Of a DNA stretch of 64,000 nucleotides, positions 29,318 through 38,691 are shown in pieces. Under the pieces are notes generated by a model that saw nothing but the letters and a program-made list of their open reading frames with translations, did no database searches and had not been told where the DNA came from. This DNA comes from Hyalangium gracile (GTDB lineage: Bacteria > Myxococcota > Myxococcia > Myxococcales > Myxococcaceae). Location of the stretch: positions 151,400 through 215,399 of the forward strand of contig NZ_JAHXBG010000020.1 of NCBI RefSeq assembly GCF_020103725.1, written 5' to 3'. The translations under genes and the position numbers were made by a program. Each line of letters starts with the position of its first letter. Positions within the stretch are counted from its first letter, which is position 1.

Positions 29318-29866
29318 ATGAACTCACTTGAACCGCGCTTCGTCTGGCTGGATCTCGAGATGACGGGGCTGGACCCCGAGACGTGCGCCATCATCGAGAT
29401 TGGCATCATCATCACCGGGCCGGACCTCAAGCCCATCGCGGAGATGGATCGCGTCATCTGGCAGCCGGACGAGGTGCTGGCGCGGATGGAGCCGGTGGTG
29501 CGGGACATGCACACGCGCAACGGGCTGACGGCGCGGGTGAAGGCCTCGCCCATCTCCCTGCGGGTGGCGGAGCGGGACATCACCTCGCTGGTGGCGGACC
29601 ACTGCGCGCTGGGCGAGGGGGTGCTCTGCGGCAACTCCATCCACACCGACCGGCGCTTCCTCATCCGGTACATGCCGATGCTGGAGCGCTACCTCCACTA
29701 CCGGATGGTGGACGTGACGAGCCTGAAGGTGCTCACCCGGGCCTGGTACCCGGACGTGCCCGAGCCGCGCAAGAGCCCCTCCGGGCACACGGCGCTGTCG
29801 GACCTGCGCTCCAGCATCGCCGAGCTCACTCACTACCGCGACACGTTCTTCCGCGCCCACGGCTGA
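29318..29866 (+). CDS. orn: oligoribonuclease
   Basis: A 182-residue 3'-5' exonuclease that degrades the last di- to pentanucleotide RNA fragments and pGpG. The DEDDh active site is complete: Asp12 and Glu14 in WLDLEMTGLD, Asp111 in GNSIHTDRRF, and His157 with Asp162 in SGHTALSDL. Length matches the family. Start ATG 29318. In c-di-GMP-rich myxobacteria this enzyme removes pGpG, so it may matter for signalling; that follows from family knowledge. Convergent with the receiver gene. Confidence 0.95.
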   Translation: MNSLEPRFVWLDLEMTGLDPETCAIIEIGIIITGPDLKPIAEMDRVIWQPDEVLARMEPVVRDMHTRNGLTARVKASPISLRVAERDITSLVADHCALGEGVLCGNSIHTDRRFLIRYMPMLERYLHYRMVDVTSLKVLTRAWYPDVPEPRKSPSGHTALSDLRSSIAELTHYRDTFFRAHG

Positions 29867-29887
29867 GCGGCCCCGGCGCGCCAGCCC

Positions 29888-30259
29888 TCAGGGGCTCTGC
29901 CCGGCCTGGGGCCGCAGGTACCGGGCCAGGGTGTCCAGCAGCGCGTCCAGCTCGAAGGGCTTGGGCAGGACGGCCGAGGCGTTGCGGCGCTCCTCCTCGG
30001 CGATGCGGCCCGCGCTCATCACCACCACGGGGATGTCGCGCAGCTTCGGGTCCTGCCGGATGCGCCCCAGCAGCTGCGCGCCGCTCATGACGGGCATCAT
30101 CAGGTCCAGCAGCACCAGGTCGGGTGTGCGCTCGCTCATCCGCATCAGCCCCTCCTGGCCGTTGAAGGCGGACATCACCTCGTAGCCCTCCATGGAGAGG
30201 ATGTCCTCGAGCGCGTCGACGATGGCGGTCTCGTCATCCACGACGAGCACCCGTGTCAT
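29888..30259 (-). CDS. single-domain response regulator (paired with KaiC-like B)
   Basis: A 123-residue receiver without an output domain: Asp8-Asp9, phospho-acceptor Asp52 in LVLLDLMMPVMSG, Ser in VMSAG as switch residue, Lys in LPKPF. ATG 30259 lies within the stop of the upstream KaiC-like gene (ATGA), so translation is coupled. It is closely similar to the receiver at 15269-15643 and keeps the same relation to its KaiC-like partner. Confidence 0.92.
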   Translation of the reverse strand: MTRVLVVDDETAIVDALEDILSMEGYEVMSAFNGQEGLMRMSERTPDLVLLDLMMPVMSGAQLLGRIRQDPKLRDIPVVVMSAGRIAEEERRNASAVLPKPFELDALLDTLARYLRPQAGQSP

Positions 30260-31779
30260 GACCGGTTCCTCCGCCGCGGCAGGCTCTTGCGCCTGGCCTT
30301 CTTGCCCTTCCTCTGGGGCTCCAGGGGCCTGGCCTGGCCGGTGAGCACGGCCTCCGCGCTCTCGAAGGTGTCCTCCACGTGGATGCCGCGCGAGGAGATG
30401 GAGAACAGGCGCAGGGCCGGATCATTGTCGCTCTCGCGCATCTTCATGACGGAGAGCATCCGGTAGAGCTGCGAGCGCATCTCCACGAAGCGCAGGAAGA
30501 TGACGTTGTCGATGATGGCCTCGACGCCCTCCAGGCGCACGTTCAGCTCGGAGCCGAAGAGGTTGTTGGTCTGCTGGGTCATCATCACGGTGACCTTCCG
30601 GGCGCGCAGCTCGTTGGTCACCGCGGTGATGAAGCGCGAGGCGCGCTGGTGGTCGATGGACTCGCTCTTGAGGAACGGCTCCATGCCGTCGATGAAGAGG
30701 CGCTGGGGGCGGTGCTTGTCCACCAGCCCGAGCAGGTCCTGCACCAGCGCATCCGGCAGCGTCTCCACCGCCACCCGTGCCTCCAGCCGCAGCCGGCCCT
30801 TGGCGACCAGCGGCTCCAGGTCCAGCCCGACCTTGGACATCTTCATGATGAGCCGGGGCCCGGTCTCGGTGAAGCCGTAGTACAGGCACTGCTCGCCCCT
30901 GCGCGCGCCCTCGCCCAGGAAGTGCAGCCCCAGCAGCGTCTTGCCGGCGCCGGGCGAGCCGAAGACGAGCGTGGACGAGTAGGCCACCATGCCGCCGCCC
31001 ACCATCTGGTCCAGCCCCGGGATGCCGAAGGGCAGCCGCTGCTGGGGATCCGGCACCACGTCCGGCTGTCCGGTGTAGAGGGCTTCGGTGCGCGGGTAGA
31101 TGCACAGCCCGTCGTCGGTGATGTCGAAGGTGTGCTTGCCGGAGAGCTGCGCGCCGCCGCGGAACTTCTGCACCTCGATGCCGCGCACGGACTTGAGGCC
31201 CAGCAGCTCCGCGCTCAGCACGACGACGCCGTCCACCATGGCGAACTGGGGGTCGGCCGGGTTCTCCTGCATGCCGGTGAGCATCAGCGAGGTGCAGCCG
31301 GCCAGCGAGTTGTGGACGCAGAGCGAGTGGAGGAACTCGCGGAAGGCCAGGCGGGACTCGGCGCGCTCCTCCACCGCGGCCAGGCCGTCCACCACCAGCA
31401 CGGTGGCCTCGTGCTCGCGCACCGCGCGGAAGATGAGCCGGCTGAGGCCGGAGAGCCCCTCGGCCTTCAGGGTGGCGTAGCCGCTGATGTAGTGGAGCGA
31501 CTTGCCCACCGACTCGCGCTGGAAGAAGCGCATGGGCTCCAGGTGCTTCACCATCCGTCCGTGGGACTCGGCCAGCACGGTGATGAAGACGGCCTTGCCG
31601 CCCGTGGCGACGGCCGAGAAGCAGAACTGGTTGCCGAGGATGGTCTTCCCCGTGCCCGGCGAGCCCGTGATGATGTAGGTGCCCCCGTGCAGCCAGCCGC
31701 CGCGCAGCAAGGTGTCCAGCCCGTGCAACCCCGACGGCACGCGGCGCGCGGATTCATCAGGAAGCTGGGCCTCGCTCAC
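30256..31779 (-). CDS. KaiC-like double-domain RecA-fold ATPase (copy B)
   Basis: A 507-residue protein starting at GTG 31779, with GGAGG five bases upstream. Two KaiC domains: Walker A GSPGTGKT (about 39-46) and Walker B LVVDGL, then a second Walker A GSPGAGKT (about 275-282) with LFIDGM. The first domain is alignable by eye with copy A over almost its whole length, including a shared GGTYI.TG.PGTGKTILGNQ block. The basic C-terminal tail (KGKKARRKSLPRRR) is a difference from typical KaiC, and copy A has a similar basic end. No KaiA/KaiB partner is seen; the coupled receiver is the likely partner. Confidence 0.88.
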   Translation of the reverse strand: MSEAQLPDESARRVPSGLHGLDTLLRGGWLHGGTYIITGSPGTGKTILGNQFCFSAVATGGKAVFITVLAESHGRMVKHLEPMRFFQRESVGKSLHYISGYATLKAEGLSGLSRLIFRAVREHEATVLVVDGLAAVEERAESRLAFREFLHSLCVHNSLAGCTSLMLTGMQENPADPQFAMVDGVVVLSAELLGLKSVRGIEVQKFRGGAQLSGKHTFDITDDGLCIYPRTEALYTGQPDVVPDPQQRLPFGIPGLDQMVGGGMVAYSSTLVFGSPGAGKTLLGLHFLGEGARRGEQCLYYGFTETGPRLIMKMSKVGLDLEPLVAKGRLRLEARVAVETLPDALVQDLLGLVDKHRPQRLFIDGMEPFLKSESIDHQRASRFITAVTNELRARKVTVMMTQQTNNLFGSELNVRLEGVEAIIDNVIFLRFVEMRSQLYRMLSVMKMRESDNDPALRLFSISSRGIHVEDTFESAEAVLTGQARPLEPQRKGKKARRKSLPRRRNRS

Positions 31780-31865
31780 TCGTCCCTCCGGGGTTCAGCT
31801 CCAAAGGTAGGAGCGTGTGGTGGGTTCGGGAGTTCTTTCGTAACCGGGTGTCGGGAAACGGTCGT

Positions 31866-33443
31866 TCACCGGGCGACCAGTCGCTCGCGCAGCACGTGCT
31901 TCTGCACCTTGCCCAACGCGTTGCGAGGCAGCGCGTCCACGAACTCCACGCGGCGGGGCTTCTTGAAGCTGGCCAGCCGGTCCTTGCACCAGTCCACCAG
32001 CGCCTGGGCATCGGGCGCGGGCTGTCCGGCGGTGGGCACCACCACGGCCACCACCTGCTCGCCGAAGTCCGGATCCGGCAGGCCGAGCACCGCCACCTCG
32101 CCCACGCCCGGGTGGGTGGCGAGCACCTCCTCCACCTCGCGCGGGTAGACGTTGAAGCCGCCGCTGATGATGAGCTCGCGCGCGCGGCCGGTGATGTGGA
32201 AGTAGCCATCCGCGTCCCGGAAGCCAAGGTCCCCGGTGCGGAACCACCCGTCCGCGTCGAACGCCTCGCGCGTGGCGTCCTCGCGCCGCCAGTAGCCGGC
32301 GAACACGTGCGGGCCACGGACCTCGATTTCACCGGCCTCTCCGTCGGGCAGCGGCTGGCGGGTGCGCACGTCCACCACGCGCGCCTGCTGGCCGGGGAAG
32401 GGCATGCCCACCGTGCCCGGGCGGCGCTCGCCCTCGTAGGGGTTGGTGGTGTTCATGATGGTCTCGGTCATCCCGTAGCGCTCGAGGATGCGCTGGCCGA
32501 ACTCGGCCTCGATTTCCTGGAAGAGCTGCGCGCTGAGCGGCGCGGAGCCGGAGACCATCAGCCGCAGGGCGCGGGGTCGGAGCCCGGTGCGCCGAGACTC
32601 CTCCAGCAGCCGCCCGTACATGGTGGGCACGCCGAAGAACATCGTGAGCGAGGAGTCCTCGCGCAGCGCCTCCAGCGCCTCCGAGGCCACGAAGCGGCGG
32701 CGCAGGTCCACGCTGGCGCCGGTGTAGAGCGTGCCGTGCAGGCCCACCATGAGCCCGTGGGTGTGGAACAGGGGCAGGGCGAGCAGCAGCCGGTCCTCGG
32801 CCGTCCACCGCCAGGCCTCGGTGACGGCGCGGATGTTGGAGAGCAGGTGGCTGTGCCGCAGCATGGCGCCCTTGGAGCGCCCGGTGGTCCCCGAGGTGTA
32901 GCCGAGCACGGCCGTCGCGCTGGCCTCGGGCACCGGCATGGAGCGCCGCGCATCGAGCGGCTCGGCGAGCAGCGCGTCGAAGGCCGTGACGGTGACGGAG
33001 GGCGGCAGTGGAGCGGTTGGCGGCTCCACGGTGATGAGCCACTCCAGGGAGGGCAGCCCGGACAGCAGTGGGGCCAGCTCCGCGGCGCCCGCGGCTCCGG
33101 TGACGCAGGCGCGAGCCTCGGAGTCACTGAGGATGTGGCTCAGCTCCACCTGTCGGTACTGCGTGTTGACCAGCACCACGATGCACCCGGCGTACTGCGC
33201 GCCGAGATAGGCGATGACGAACTGGGGGCTGTTCTCGAGGAAGAGGGCCACCCGCTCGCCGGGCTCCTTGCGCCGACGCAGCAGCGCCTGGGCGAAGGCG
33301 GTGACGCGGCGGGCGAGCTCTCCATAGGTATAGCGCTCGGAGCCGAAGCTCAGCGCGAGCCGCTCCGGCGTCCGCCGGGCGTGCGAGAGGAAGACCTGGA
33401 GGATGCTGCTGGAGTGTTCCCCGCGAGAGTCAGGGGTCGTCAT
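31866..33443 (-). CDS. MatB-like acyl-CoA synthetase (AMP-forming)
   Basis: A 525-residue adenylate-forming ligase that would activate a short or medium carboxylic acid to its CoA thioester. The phosphate loop is YTSGTTGRSKG; the adenine-binding block is YGMTETIMNTTNPYEGERR, whose MNT-x-NPYEG form is characteristic of malonyl/methylmalonyl-CoA synthetases (MatB). GWFRTGDLG and the C-terminal GRARELIISGGFNVYPREVE and GKVQKH (catalytic Lys) complete the enzyme. MatB would supply extender units for polyketide or lipid synthesis; the malonate specificity is inference. It is upstream of KaiC-like B on the same strand, with 86 bases between. Confidence 0.85.
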   Translation of the reverse strand: MTTPDSRGEHSSSILQVFLSHARRTPERLALSFGSERYTYGELARRVTAFAQALLRRRKEPGERVALFLENSPQFVIAYLGAQYAGCIVVLVNTQYRQVELSHILSDSEARACVTGAAGAAELAPLLSGLPSLEWLITVEPPTAPLPPSVTVTAFDALLAEPLDARRSMPVPEASATAVLGYTSGTTGRSKGAMLRHSHLLSNIRAVTEAWRWTAEDRLLLALPLFHTHGLMVGLHGTLYTGASVDLRRRFVASEALEALREDSSLTMFFGVPTMYGRLLEESRRTGLRPRALRLMVSGSAPLSAQLFQEIEAEFGQRILERYGMTETIMNTTNPYEGERRPGTVGMPFPGQQARVVDVRTRQPLPDGEAGEIEVRGPHVFAGYWRREDATREAFDADGWFRTGDLGFRDADGYFHITGRARELIISGGFNVYPREVEEVLATHPGVGEVAVLGLPDPDFGEQVVAVVVPTAGQPAPDAQALVDWCKDRLASFKKPRRVEFVDALPRNALGKVQKHVLRERLVAR

Positions 33444-33893
33444 GAGGCGGCGAGCTTGAGAGCGGGTTTCGGTAGGACGTCATGGTAGTTCTGCGCCCGA
33501 GTCGTAGGCTACCAGGATGGATCCTACCGAGATGTGGAACGCGAACTTTTCTTGAGCTTCCAAAGCTGAGCGCATCGGGCATCGTGGCTCTGGCCTGCTA
33601 TTGGCGACATTGGCTTGGTCCCAGGGATATGGTCGATCGCTCCGAGGGAGGCGCCCTGTGAGCGGACCGGTCCCCAACTGGTATGACAAGCAGACCAGTT
33701 CGGACAAAGTGCGCCCGACATGAGGGCGGACTGGGCACAGGGGGCTCGGGTCCTCGGCTCGTTGCAGGTTGCGCGGCCGCTGACGACCGAGGCCTGCTCC
33801 CCATGAGTGGGGAGTGACCGCCGGCTTGAGGCCCAGACGCTCTTCCACCCTGTCTCACCACTCCGAGCGCGAGTGCGCCACGGCTGATCCGGT
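33444..33893. other. 450-base intergenic region holding repeat copy 3
   Basis: This gap separates the acyl-CoA synthetase start from the DUF2378 gene stop. The part near 33480-33600 is less G+C-rich than its surroundings. A short inverted repeat, TGGTAG/CTACCA, spans about 33484-33512. The dispersed repeat is at 33646-33703. An open frame can be read across the region but is formed by the repeat and has no ribosome binding site or protein-like composition. No RNA gene was identified. Confidence 0.5.
33646..33703. repeat. dispersed palindromic repeat, copy 3
   Basis: The sequence matches 20220-20278 (copy 1) at about 53 of 58 positions. It includes the palindrome GGACCGGTCC at 33664-33673 and AACTGGT-N11-ACCAGTT at 33676-33700. 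Some similarity to copy 2 continues to the right (GAGGGCGG near 33722). The substitutions relative to copies 1 and 2 fall outside the palindrome arms. Confidence 0.85.
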
Positions 33894-34553
33894 TCAGCGA
33901 ACGCGGGCGAGGACCACCGGGCCCGTCGTCCCGGCCGGAGCCTGGGAGAGCGGCACGCGGTAGGTGAAGCTCTGTCCGGACGGTTCCGTGGGCGTCACGA
34001 GCGTGACTGGCAGGCGCGCCCCGCACACCTCCACCAGCTGCGCGATGATGCCGCGCACGAAGTGGGGGTCCAGCCCCGGCAAGGGACTGATGGCCGCCTG
34101 GAACTCCGGCAGCACCTCCACCGTCACCTCCATGTCGCCGCCCGGCAGCTCGCGCGCGTGGGCCTTGGCATGGTTGACGCCCGTCTGGAGCACGCGCGTC
34201 ATGTGATTGAGCATCCGGCGAGCGCCCCACATGCGCGCCATGCCGAACAGCGCCTTGCCCATGCTCGTGGAGCCGAACCCCTCCAGCGCCTTGAGCCCCA
34301 GCTGGTAGCGGGCCTCCTCACGCGGCAGGTCCGGGAAGCGCAGCTCCGCGCACAGCTTGAGCGTGCCCAGCAGCGTGGACAGCGGGTAGGCGCTGAGCAG
34401 CGGCCGGTCCACGTCCACCCCCAGGGACAGCAGCTTGCGCCGGGCCTCCGTATCCAGCCGGTCCTTCATGGCGTGGAGCAGCAGGCCCTCCATCAGCTGG
34501 TCGAAGGCCACAGGCTCTCTGCGCAGGGGCTGCTCGAGGGGCATGGCTCGCAC
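33894..34553 (-). CDS. DUF2378/TIGR02265 family protein
   Basis: A 219-residue cytoplasmic protein of a paralogous family found in many copies in myxobacteria. The pattern LLLHAMKDRL, AYPLSTLLGTLKL, FPDLPREEARYQLGLKALEGF, then STSMGKALFGMARMWGARRML matches that family. GTG 34553 follows AGGAG with six bases of spacing, better than ATG 34544 or the upstream TTG 34574. Function of the family is unknown; it has been linked to social or developmental traits only by taxonomic restriction. The neighbouring 34609-35118 gene is on the same strand, 55 bases upstream. Confidence 0.82.
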   Translation of the reverse strand: MRAMPLEQPLRREPVAFDQLMEGLLLHAMKDRLDTEARRKLLSLGVDVDRPLLSAYPLSTLLGTLKLCAELRFPDLPREEARYQLGLKALEGFGSTSMGKALFGMARMWGARRMLNHMTRVLQTGVNHAKAHARELPGGDMEVTVEVLPEFQAAISPLPGLDPHFVRGIIAQLVEVCGARLPVTLVTPTEPSGQSFTYRVPLSQAPAGTTGPVVLARVR

Positions 34554-34608
34554 GCTTTGCTCCTGGGACTTCAAGGTGGGCAGGTGTGTCTCGGGAGGCC
34601 GGGAAGTT

Positions 34609-35118
34609 TCAGGTGTCCGCCGGAGCGTCGTAGTCCGGCGTCAGGTCCACCGCGTTCACGGTGAGCAGGTGGTAGATGGTGATGTTGCTCACCCAGAAGA
34701 AGATGGCGCCGAAGCTCACGTAGACGAGCGGCGAGCCCGGCCACACCTGCAGCGGGTTGCCGGCGATCTTCGCCGCCACGAAGCCTCCCGCCCACTCGAT
34801 GCACCAGGAGATCGCCGCGCCGTAGGCCACCCGCCGCCACACCGGCAGGCGCTTCGGGTAGAACCAGTAGTAGTGCAGCGTCCACATCACCCCGATGCCG
34901 AACGCCCAGATCATCAGGCTGGCGAACGAGAACCAGTGGTACGGCGAGCTCGGGTACACCCACCCCCACTCGCCCTGCACGATGCGGAACAGCTGGTTCT
35001 GCGTCAGCTCCAGCAGCCAGAAGATGGGCGTGAGGTAGAGGATCTGCGTCGCCAGCACGCGCGCGTACGTGAAGAAGGACCTCTCTTGAGGCCCCGTGAC
35101 CAAGGTGAGCGTGTTCAT
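34609..35118 (-). CDS. multi-pass membrane protein, unknown function
   Basis: A 169-residue protein with about five hydrophobic helices, rich in Trp, Tyr and Phe (for example WVYPSSPYHWF and WTLHYYWFYP). ATG 35118 has a strong GGAGGGGAAGG upstream. No charged active-site residues stand out apart from a few Glu/His near the helices. I do not recognise a family. It precedes the DUF2378 gene on the same strand, so a two-gene operon is likely. Confidence 0.7.
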   Translation of the reverse strand: MNTLTLVTGPQERSFFTYARVLATQILYLTPIFWLLELTQNQLFRIVQGEWGWVYPSSPYHWFSFASLMIWAFGIGVMWTLHYYWFYPKRLPVWRRVAYGAAISWCIEWAGGFVAAKIAGNPLQVWPGSPLVYVSFGAIFFWVSNITIYHLLTVNAVDLTPDYDAPADT

Positions 35119-35392
35119 CCTTCCCCTCCAAGCTGGGCGGATTGACGAGGTGGCGCGGTCTGCGGTGGATGGATTGAAGGGTCTACCGCCACTCTCTTGC
35201 TTCTGTTCAGCCGACAACCTGTTGCGAGAGAGCGCCACGCGAGACGCTCGCATGTCGCTCGCGATCAGGAAAGAGGGCCTTCGCCCAGGTGGACAAGGGC
35301 GGGTTGCTCTGCCATCCGCGCCGACAGTGTCTCACACCCTGGAGCCGTGAGGCCGACCTGACAAGGAGGCCTCCCACTTCCAATCCGCTACG

Positions 35393-37750
35393 TCACCCGC
35401 GCGGCAGGTGCACCGTGAAGGTGGTGCCTGCCTGCGGGGTGGACACCACGTCGACGGTGCCGCCGTGGCCACGGACGATCTCCCGGACGATGTAGAGGCC
35501 CAGACCGATGCTGCGGCTGTGCTGGCCCGTGGTGGGCTCGCCTCGCGTGAGCGGCTCGAAGAGGCGGGGGAGCATCTCGGGAGAGATGGGGGTGCCCTCG
35601 TTGTGGACCTCGAGGAGGGCGGGGCTCGACGCCGTGTCCGTCCGCACGCGCACCGGGGTGCCGGGCGGGCTGTAGGCCAGCGCGTTGCCCACCAGGTTGG
35701 TCAGCACCTGCGCGATGCGATCCGGATCCCACTCGCCGTGGCCTTCTCCGCGCGTCTCCACCTGCACCTGGCGCTCGGGGTGGGCCAGCAGCACCTCGTC
35801 CACCACGTGGCGGGTGATGTCGTGCAGATCCATGGGCCGGCGCTTCAGCGGGAGGCCGGAGCCCAGGCGCGTCTGGGTGAAGTCCAGGAAGTCTCGGATG
35901 AGGCGCGTGGCCCTGTCACAGGACGAGCCGATGCGGTGCACGGCCTTGAGCTGCCGCTCGTTCAGCCCCGGGCTGGCCTGGAGCAGCCCCGCCGCCATGG
36001 TGATGGCCCCCAGCGGGTTGCGCAGGTCATGGGACACGATGCCGATGAGCTGCTGCTCGAACTCCGTCCGGCGGCGCAGCTCCTCCTGGTCGCGCCGCTG
36101 CTGCTGGAAGAAGCGGGCGTTCTCGATGGACAGCGCCGCCTTGTTGGCGAGCTCCTCCAGCAGCCGCAGGTCCTCCGGCGTGAAGGACCGCCCCGGGGTG
36201 ATACGCGTGGTGGTCAGCGTGCCGATGACGCGCCCCTGCGCCCGGAGCGGAACGACGAGGCAGGAGCACGCGGGGCTGAGCTCGAGCAGGGCCTGGTGCT
36301 CTGGCCGGCTCGCGGGCTCCAGCGGCTGGCGCAGGAGGTCCGGGAGGAACAGGGACTGGCCCGTCCGCGCCACCCGGCCCGACAGCCCTTCTCCGAGCCG
36401 CACCGGGTGGGAGGACAGCAGCTCGAAGGCGCGCTGCTGGATGGCGGGCTCGACGTGGCGCAGGGAGGCCAGCTCCAGCTGCTCCCCCGACGGGGACAGC
36501 AGGCTCAGGACGCTGGAGTCGCCCAGGTGGCGCACCACCTGGGTGGCGATGGCGTCGAAGAGCGCGGGCAGATCCCGGTGCGCCGCGCTGAAGGCGTCGG
36601 AGGCCTCGGCCAGCACCTGGAGGCGCGCGGCGGCGGCGCGCACCTTCTCGTTGGCCAGGCGCTCCTCCTCGTAGAGCTGGGCCCGGTCGATGGCCTGCGC
36701 GCAGGCGTGGGCCACGGCGGTGAAGAAGGCCCGGTCATCCTCGGTGAAGCTGCGCTCCTGGGCGAAGGAGAGCCCCAGGCCCCCCAGCACCCGGCCCTTG
36801 ACCAGGAGCGGCAGGGCGGCGGCGGCGCGATTGGTGACCGCGGCCTCCAGGTGCGGGTAGCGCGCCGTCCACTCCTCGCGCGAGGCCATCCAGCAGGGCC
36901 GCTCCTCGCGGACCGCGTCCGTCAGGGGCATGGGGATGGACAGCGGCATGCGCTGCCAGCGCTTGATGACCTCCTCGGAGTACCCCGTGGCCTGCGTCAC
37001 CTCGAGCCACTCCCCGCTGGAGTCCAGCAGACAGACGGAGCCGGCGACGGCCCCCAGCGAGTGGAGGCCCTGCTCGAAGAGGGCCCGCATCACCTGCTCG
37101 GTGGAGGTGGCCTCCGCCAGCCGCGAGGTGAGCGTCTGCAGCCGGGCGATGTAGTCCGCGGCCCGGTGCGCGGCCTCGCGAGCCAGGGCCTCCTGCTGAC
37201 GCAACAGCTCGGCCTGGCGCCGCACCTGCTGCTGCGCCCGGAACAGCTCGATGAAGACGGCCACCTTCGAGCGCAGCACGTCCGGCGAGAAGGGCTTCTG
37301 CAGGAAGTCCACCGCGCCGTGCGCGTAGCCCGCGCGCACGTCCGCCTCGTCCCGGCTGTAGGCGGTGAGGAAGATGATGGGGATGTTGCGCGTGCGCTCG
37401 CGCTGCTTGATGAGGGTGGCCGTCTCGTAGCCATCCATTCCCACCATCTGCACGTCCAGGAGGATGACGGCGAACTCCTCGGCCAGCAGGAGCCTGAGCG
37501 CCTGCTCGCCCGAGGCGGCCTTGGCCAGCCGCACCTCGAGCGGCGCGAGGATGGCTTCCAGGGACAGCAGGTTGGCCGGGTTGTCGTCCACCAGCAGGAC
37601 GCTGGGCGTGAAGGCGTCGCCAGTCTCCACCGGCCGCCGCGAGGCCGCCGGGGACTCCTGCGCCGAGAACAGCGCATCCGGAGGGTGTCCCCCCAGCCAG
37701 CGCCTCCAGGGCGCGCCAGGCTTGGACGCGCCCCTGGGAGTTTCACGCAT
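35393..37750 (-). CDS. receiver-first hybrid histidine kinase with two GAF domains
   Basis: A 785-residue soluble kinase. Order: N-terminal receiver (about 45-165) with phospho-acceptor Asp99 in LLDVQMVGMDG and FLQKPF; coiled coil; first GAF (about 200-360); second GAF (about 390-540); dimerisation/phospho-acceptor domain with His574 in SHDLRNPL; HATPase (about 660-780) with NLVGNAL, a divergent VHNEGTPI and GLGLYIV. There is no transmembrane helix, so it senses an intracellular signal or is driven through the receiver. ATG 37750 is chosen; GTG 37768 and TTG 37771 are in frame without a better ribosome binding site. Confidence 0.9.
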   Translation of the reverse strand: MRETPRGASKPGAPWRRWLGGHPPDALFSAQESPAASRRPVETGDAFTPSVLLVDDNPANLLSLEAILAPLEVRLAKAASGEQALRLLLAEEFAVILLDVQMVGMDGYETATLIKQRERTRNIPIIFLTAYSRDEADVRAGYAHGAVDFLQKPFSPDVLRSKVAVFIELFRAQQQVRRQAELLRQQEALAREAAHRAADYIARLQTLTSRLAEATSTEQVMRALFEQGLHSLGAVAGSVCLLDSSGEWLEVTQATGYSEEVIKRWQRMPLSIPMPLTDAVREERPCWMASREEWTARYPHLEAAVTNRAAAALPLLVKGRVLGGLGLSFAQERSFTEDDRAFFTAVAHACAQAIDRAQLYEEERLANEKVRAAAARLQVLAEASDAFSAAHRDLPALFDAIATQVVRHLGDSSVLSLLSPSGEQLELASLRHVEPAIQQRAFELLSSHPVRLGEGLSGRVARTGQSLFLPDLLRQPLEPASRPEHQALLELSPACSCLVVPLRAQGRVIGTLTTTRITPGRSFTPEDLRLLEELANKAALSIENARFFQQQRRDQEELRRRTEFEQQLIGIVSHDLRNPLGAITMAAGLLQASPGLNERQLKAVHRIGSSCDRATRLIRDFLDFTQTRLGSGLPLKRRPMDLHDITRHVVDEVLLAHPERQVQVETRGEGHGEWDPDRIAQVLTNLVGNALAYSPPGTPVRVRTDTASSPALLEVHNEGTPISPEMLPRLFEPLTRGEPTTGQHSRSIGLGLYIVREIVRGHGGTVDVVSTPQAGTTFTVHLPRG

Positions 37751-37914
37751 CGTCTCGGGGAAGTTCACCAACCAACCAGCCCTTCACTACTCGGAGTGAC
37801 CCCCCACAGCATACCCGGCGTGAGCCCGTGGGGCAGAGGCTCATTGGTTCCTGCGAGTACCGGTCAACCCCCCGGTGGATGGAAGGGATTCCCGCCAGGG
37901 AGCGGGGCGGCGCC

Positions 37915-38376
37915 TCAGGGGATGGACAGTACCTCCACCTCGAAGATGAGCACCGAGTGGGGCGGGATGATGCCGTTGCCCCGCGCGCCATAGCCCAGCG
38001 AGGAGGGGATGACGAGCTTGCGCACCCCTCCCACCTTCATGCCGGGGATGCCCTCGTGCCAGCCGGCGATGACCCGAGTCTCCCCCGGGGTGAAGGAGTA
38101 CGCGGTGCGGCCCTCCTGCCGGGAGCTGTCGAACTGCGTCCCATCCGGCAGCCAGCCCGTGTAGTGCACCGTCACCCGGCGGCCCAGGCTGGCCTCATCC
38201 CCCGTGCCCACCTTCAGGTCCTGGAGATACAGCCCGCTCTCGTGGCGCTCCATGACGGCCAGGTCCACGCCCAGCGCCGACGAATAGTTGATCTTCGCGG
38301 GGTCCCCCAGCGCCTCCTCGCCTCCTCCACAGCCGAGCACCAGCAGGAGTGAGCACAGCCACAGGGAGCGGAGCAT
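37915..38376 (-). CDS. FKBP-type peptidyl-prolyl isomerase, lipoprotein
   Basis: A 153-residue lipoprotein (lipobox LVLGC) carrying one FKBP domain, which catalyses cis/trans isomerisation of proline bonds in exported proteins. Core motifs VTVHYTGWLPDGTQFDSSR, VIAGWHEGIPGMKVGG, the GYGARG loop and the C-terminal LIFEVEVLSI are complete. It is likely anchored in the outer membrane facing the periplasm. ATG 38376 is the start that begins the signal peptide. Neighbours are not obviously related. Confidence 0.92.
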   Translation of the reverse strand: MLRSLWLCSLLLVLGCGGGEEALGDPAKINYSSALGVDLAVMERHESGLYLQDLKVGTGDEASLGRRVTVHYTGWLPDGTQFDSSRQEGRTAYSFTPGETRVIAGWHEGIPGMKVGGVRKLVIPSSLGYGARGNGIIPPHSVLIFEVEVLSIP

Positions 38377-38691
38377 GGGGGGGCCTCCAGGGCGCCAGCG
38401 CGGCGCGGAATGAGAGTGCCCCTCCATACCGCGCGGCCCAGGGGCCACGCACGCCTTCGTGGAGTACCCGACAACCAGGCAGGTAGGCAGGCAGGCATCG
38501 TGGGCGGTGCTGAGTGGCCATGAGTCCGGCTCGCACACCCTACTTCCGAGGTCTCCCGGCGGAGCCACCCGCACACGGGGTGTCGGTTTGACCCCCGCCT
38601 TGCCAACGCTCTCCACGGCACGGGACACTGACGTCATCGCGCCTCGCGCGAGTAGCGTCTCGCCATCCGGGGGGATTTGAAGGAGCCGGAT
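38377..38691. other. intergenic region with GGCA tetranucleotide repeat
   Basis: This 315-base gap separates FKBP from the divergent GRAS-like gene. It holds a short tetranucleotide array (GGCA type, with one GGTA variant) at 38475-38496. A similar CTGC array lies before the helicase gene at 58528-58542. No promoter consensus or gene is evident; the GRAS-like gene's ribosome binding site is at its right end. Confidence 0.5.

Noticed and set aside
33480..33848. Small open frame on the minus strand
   Set aside because: Most of it is the dispersed repeat, which reads similarly at other sites; there is no ribosome binding site.
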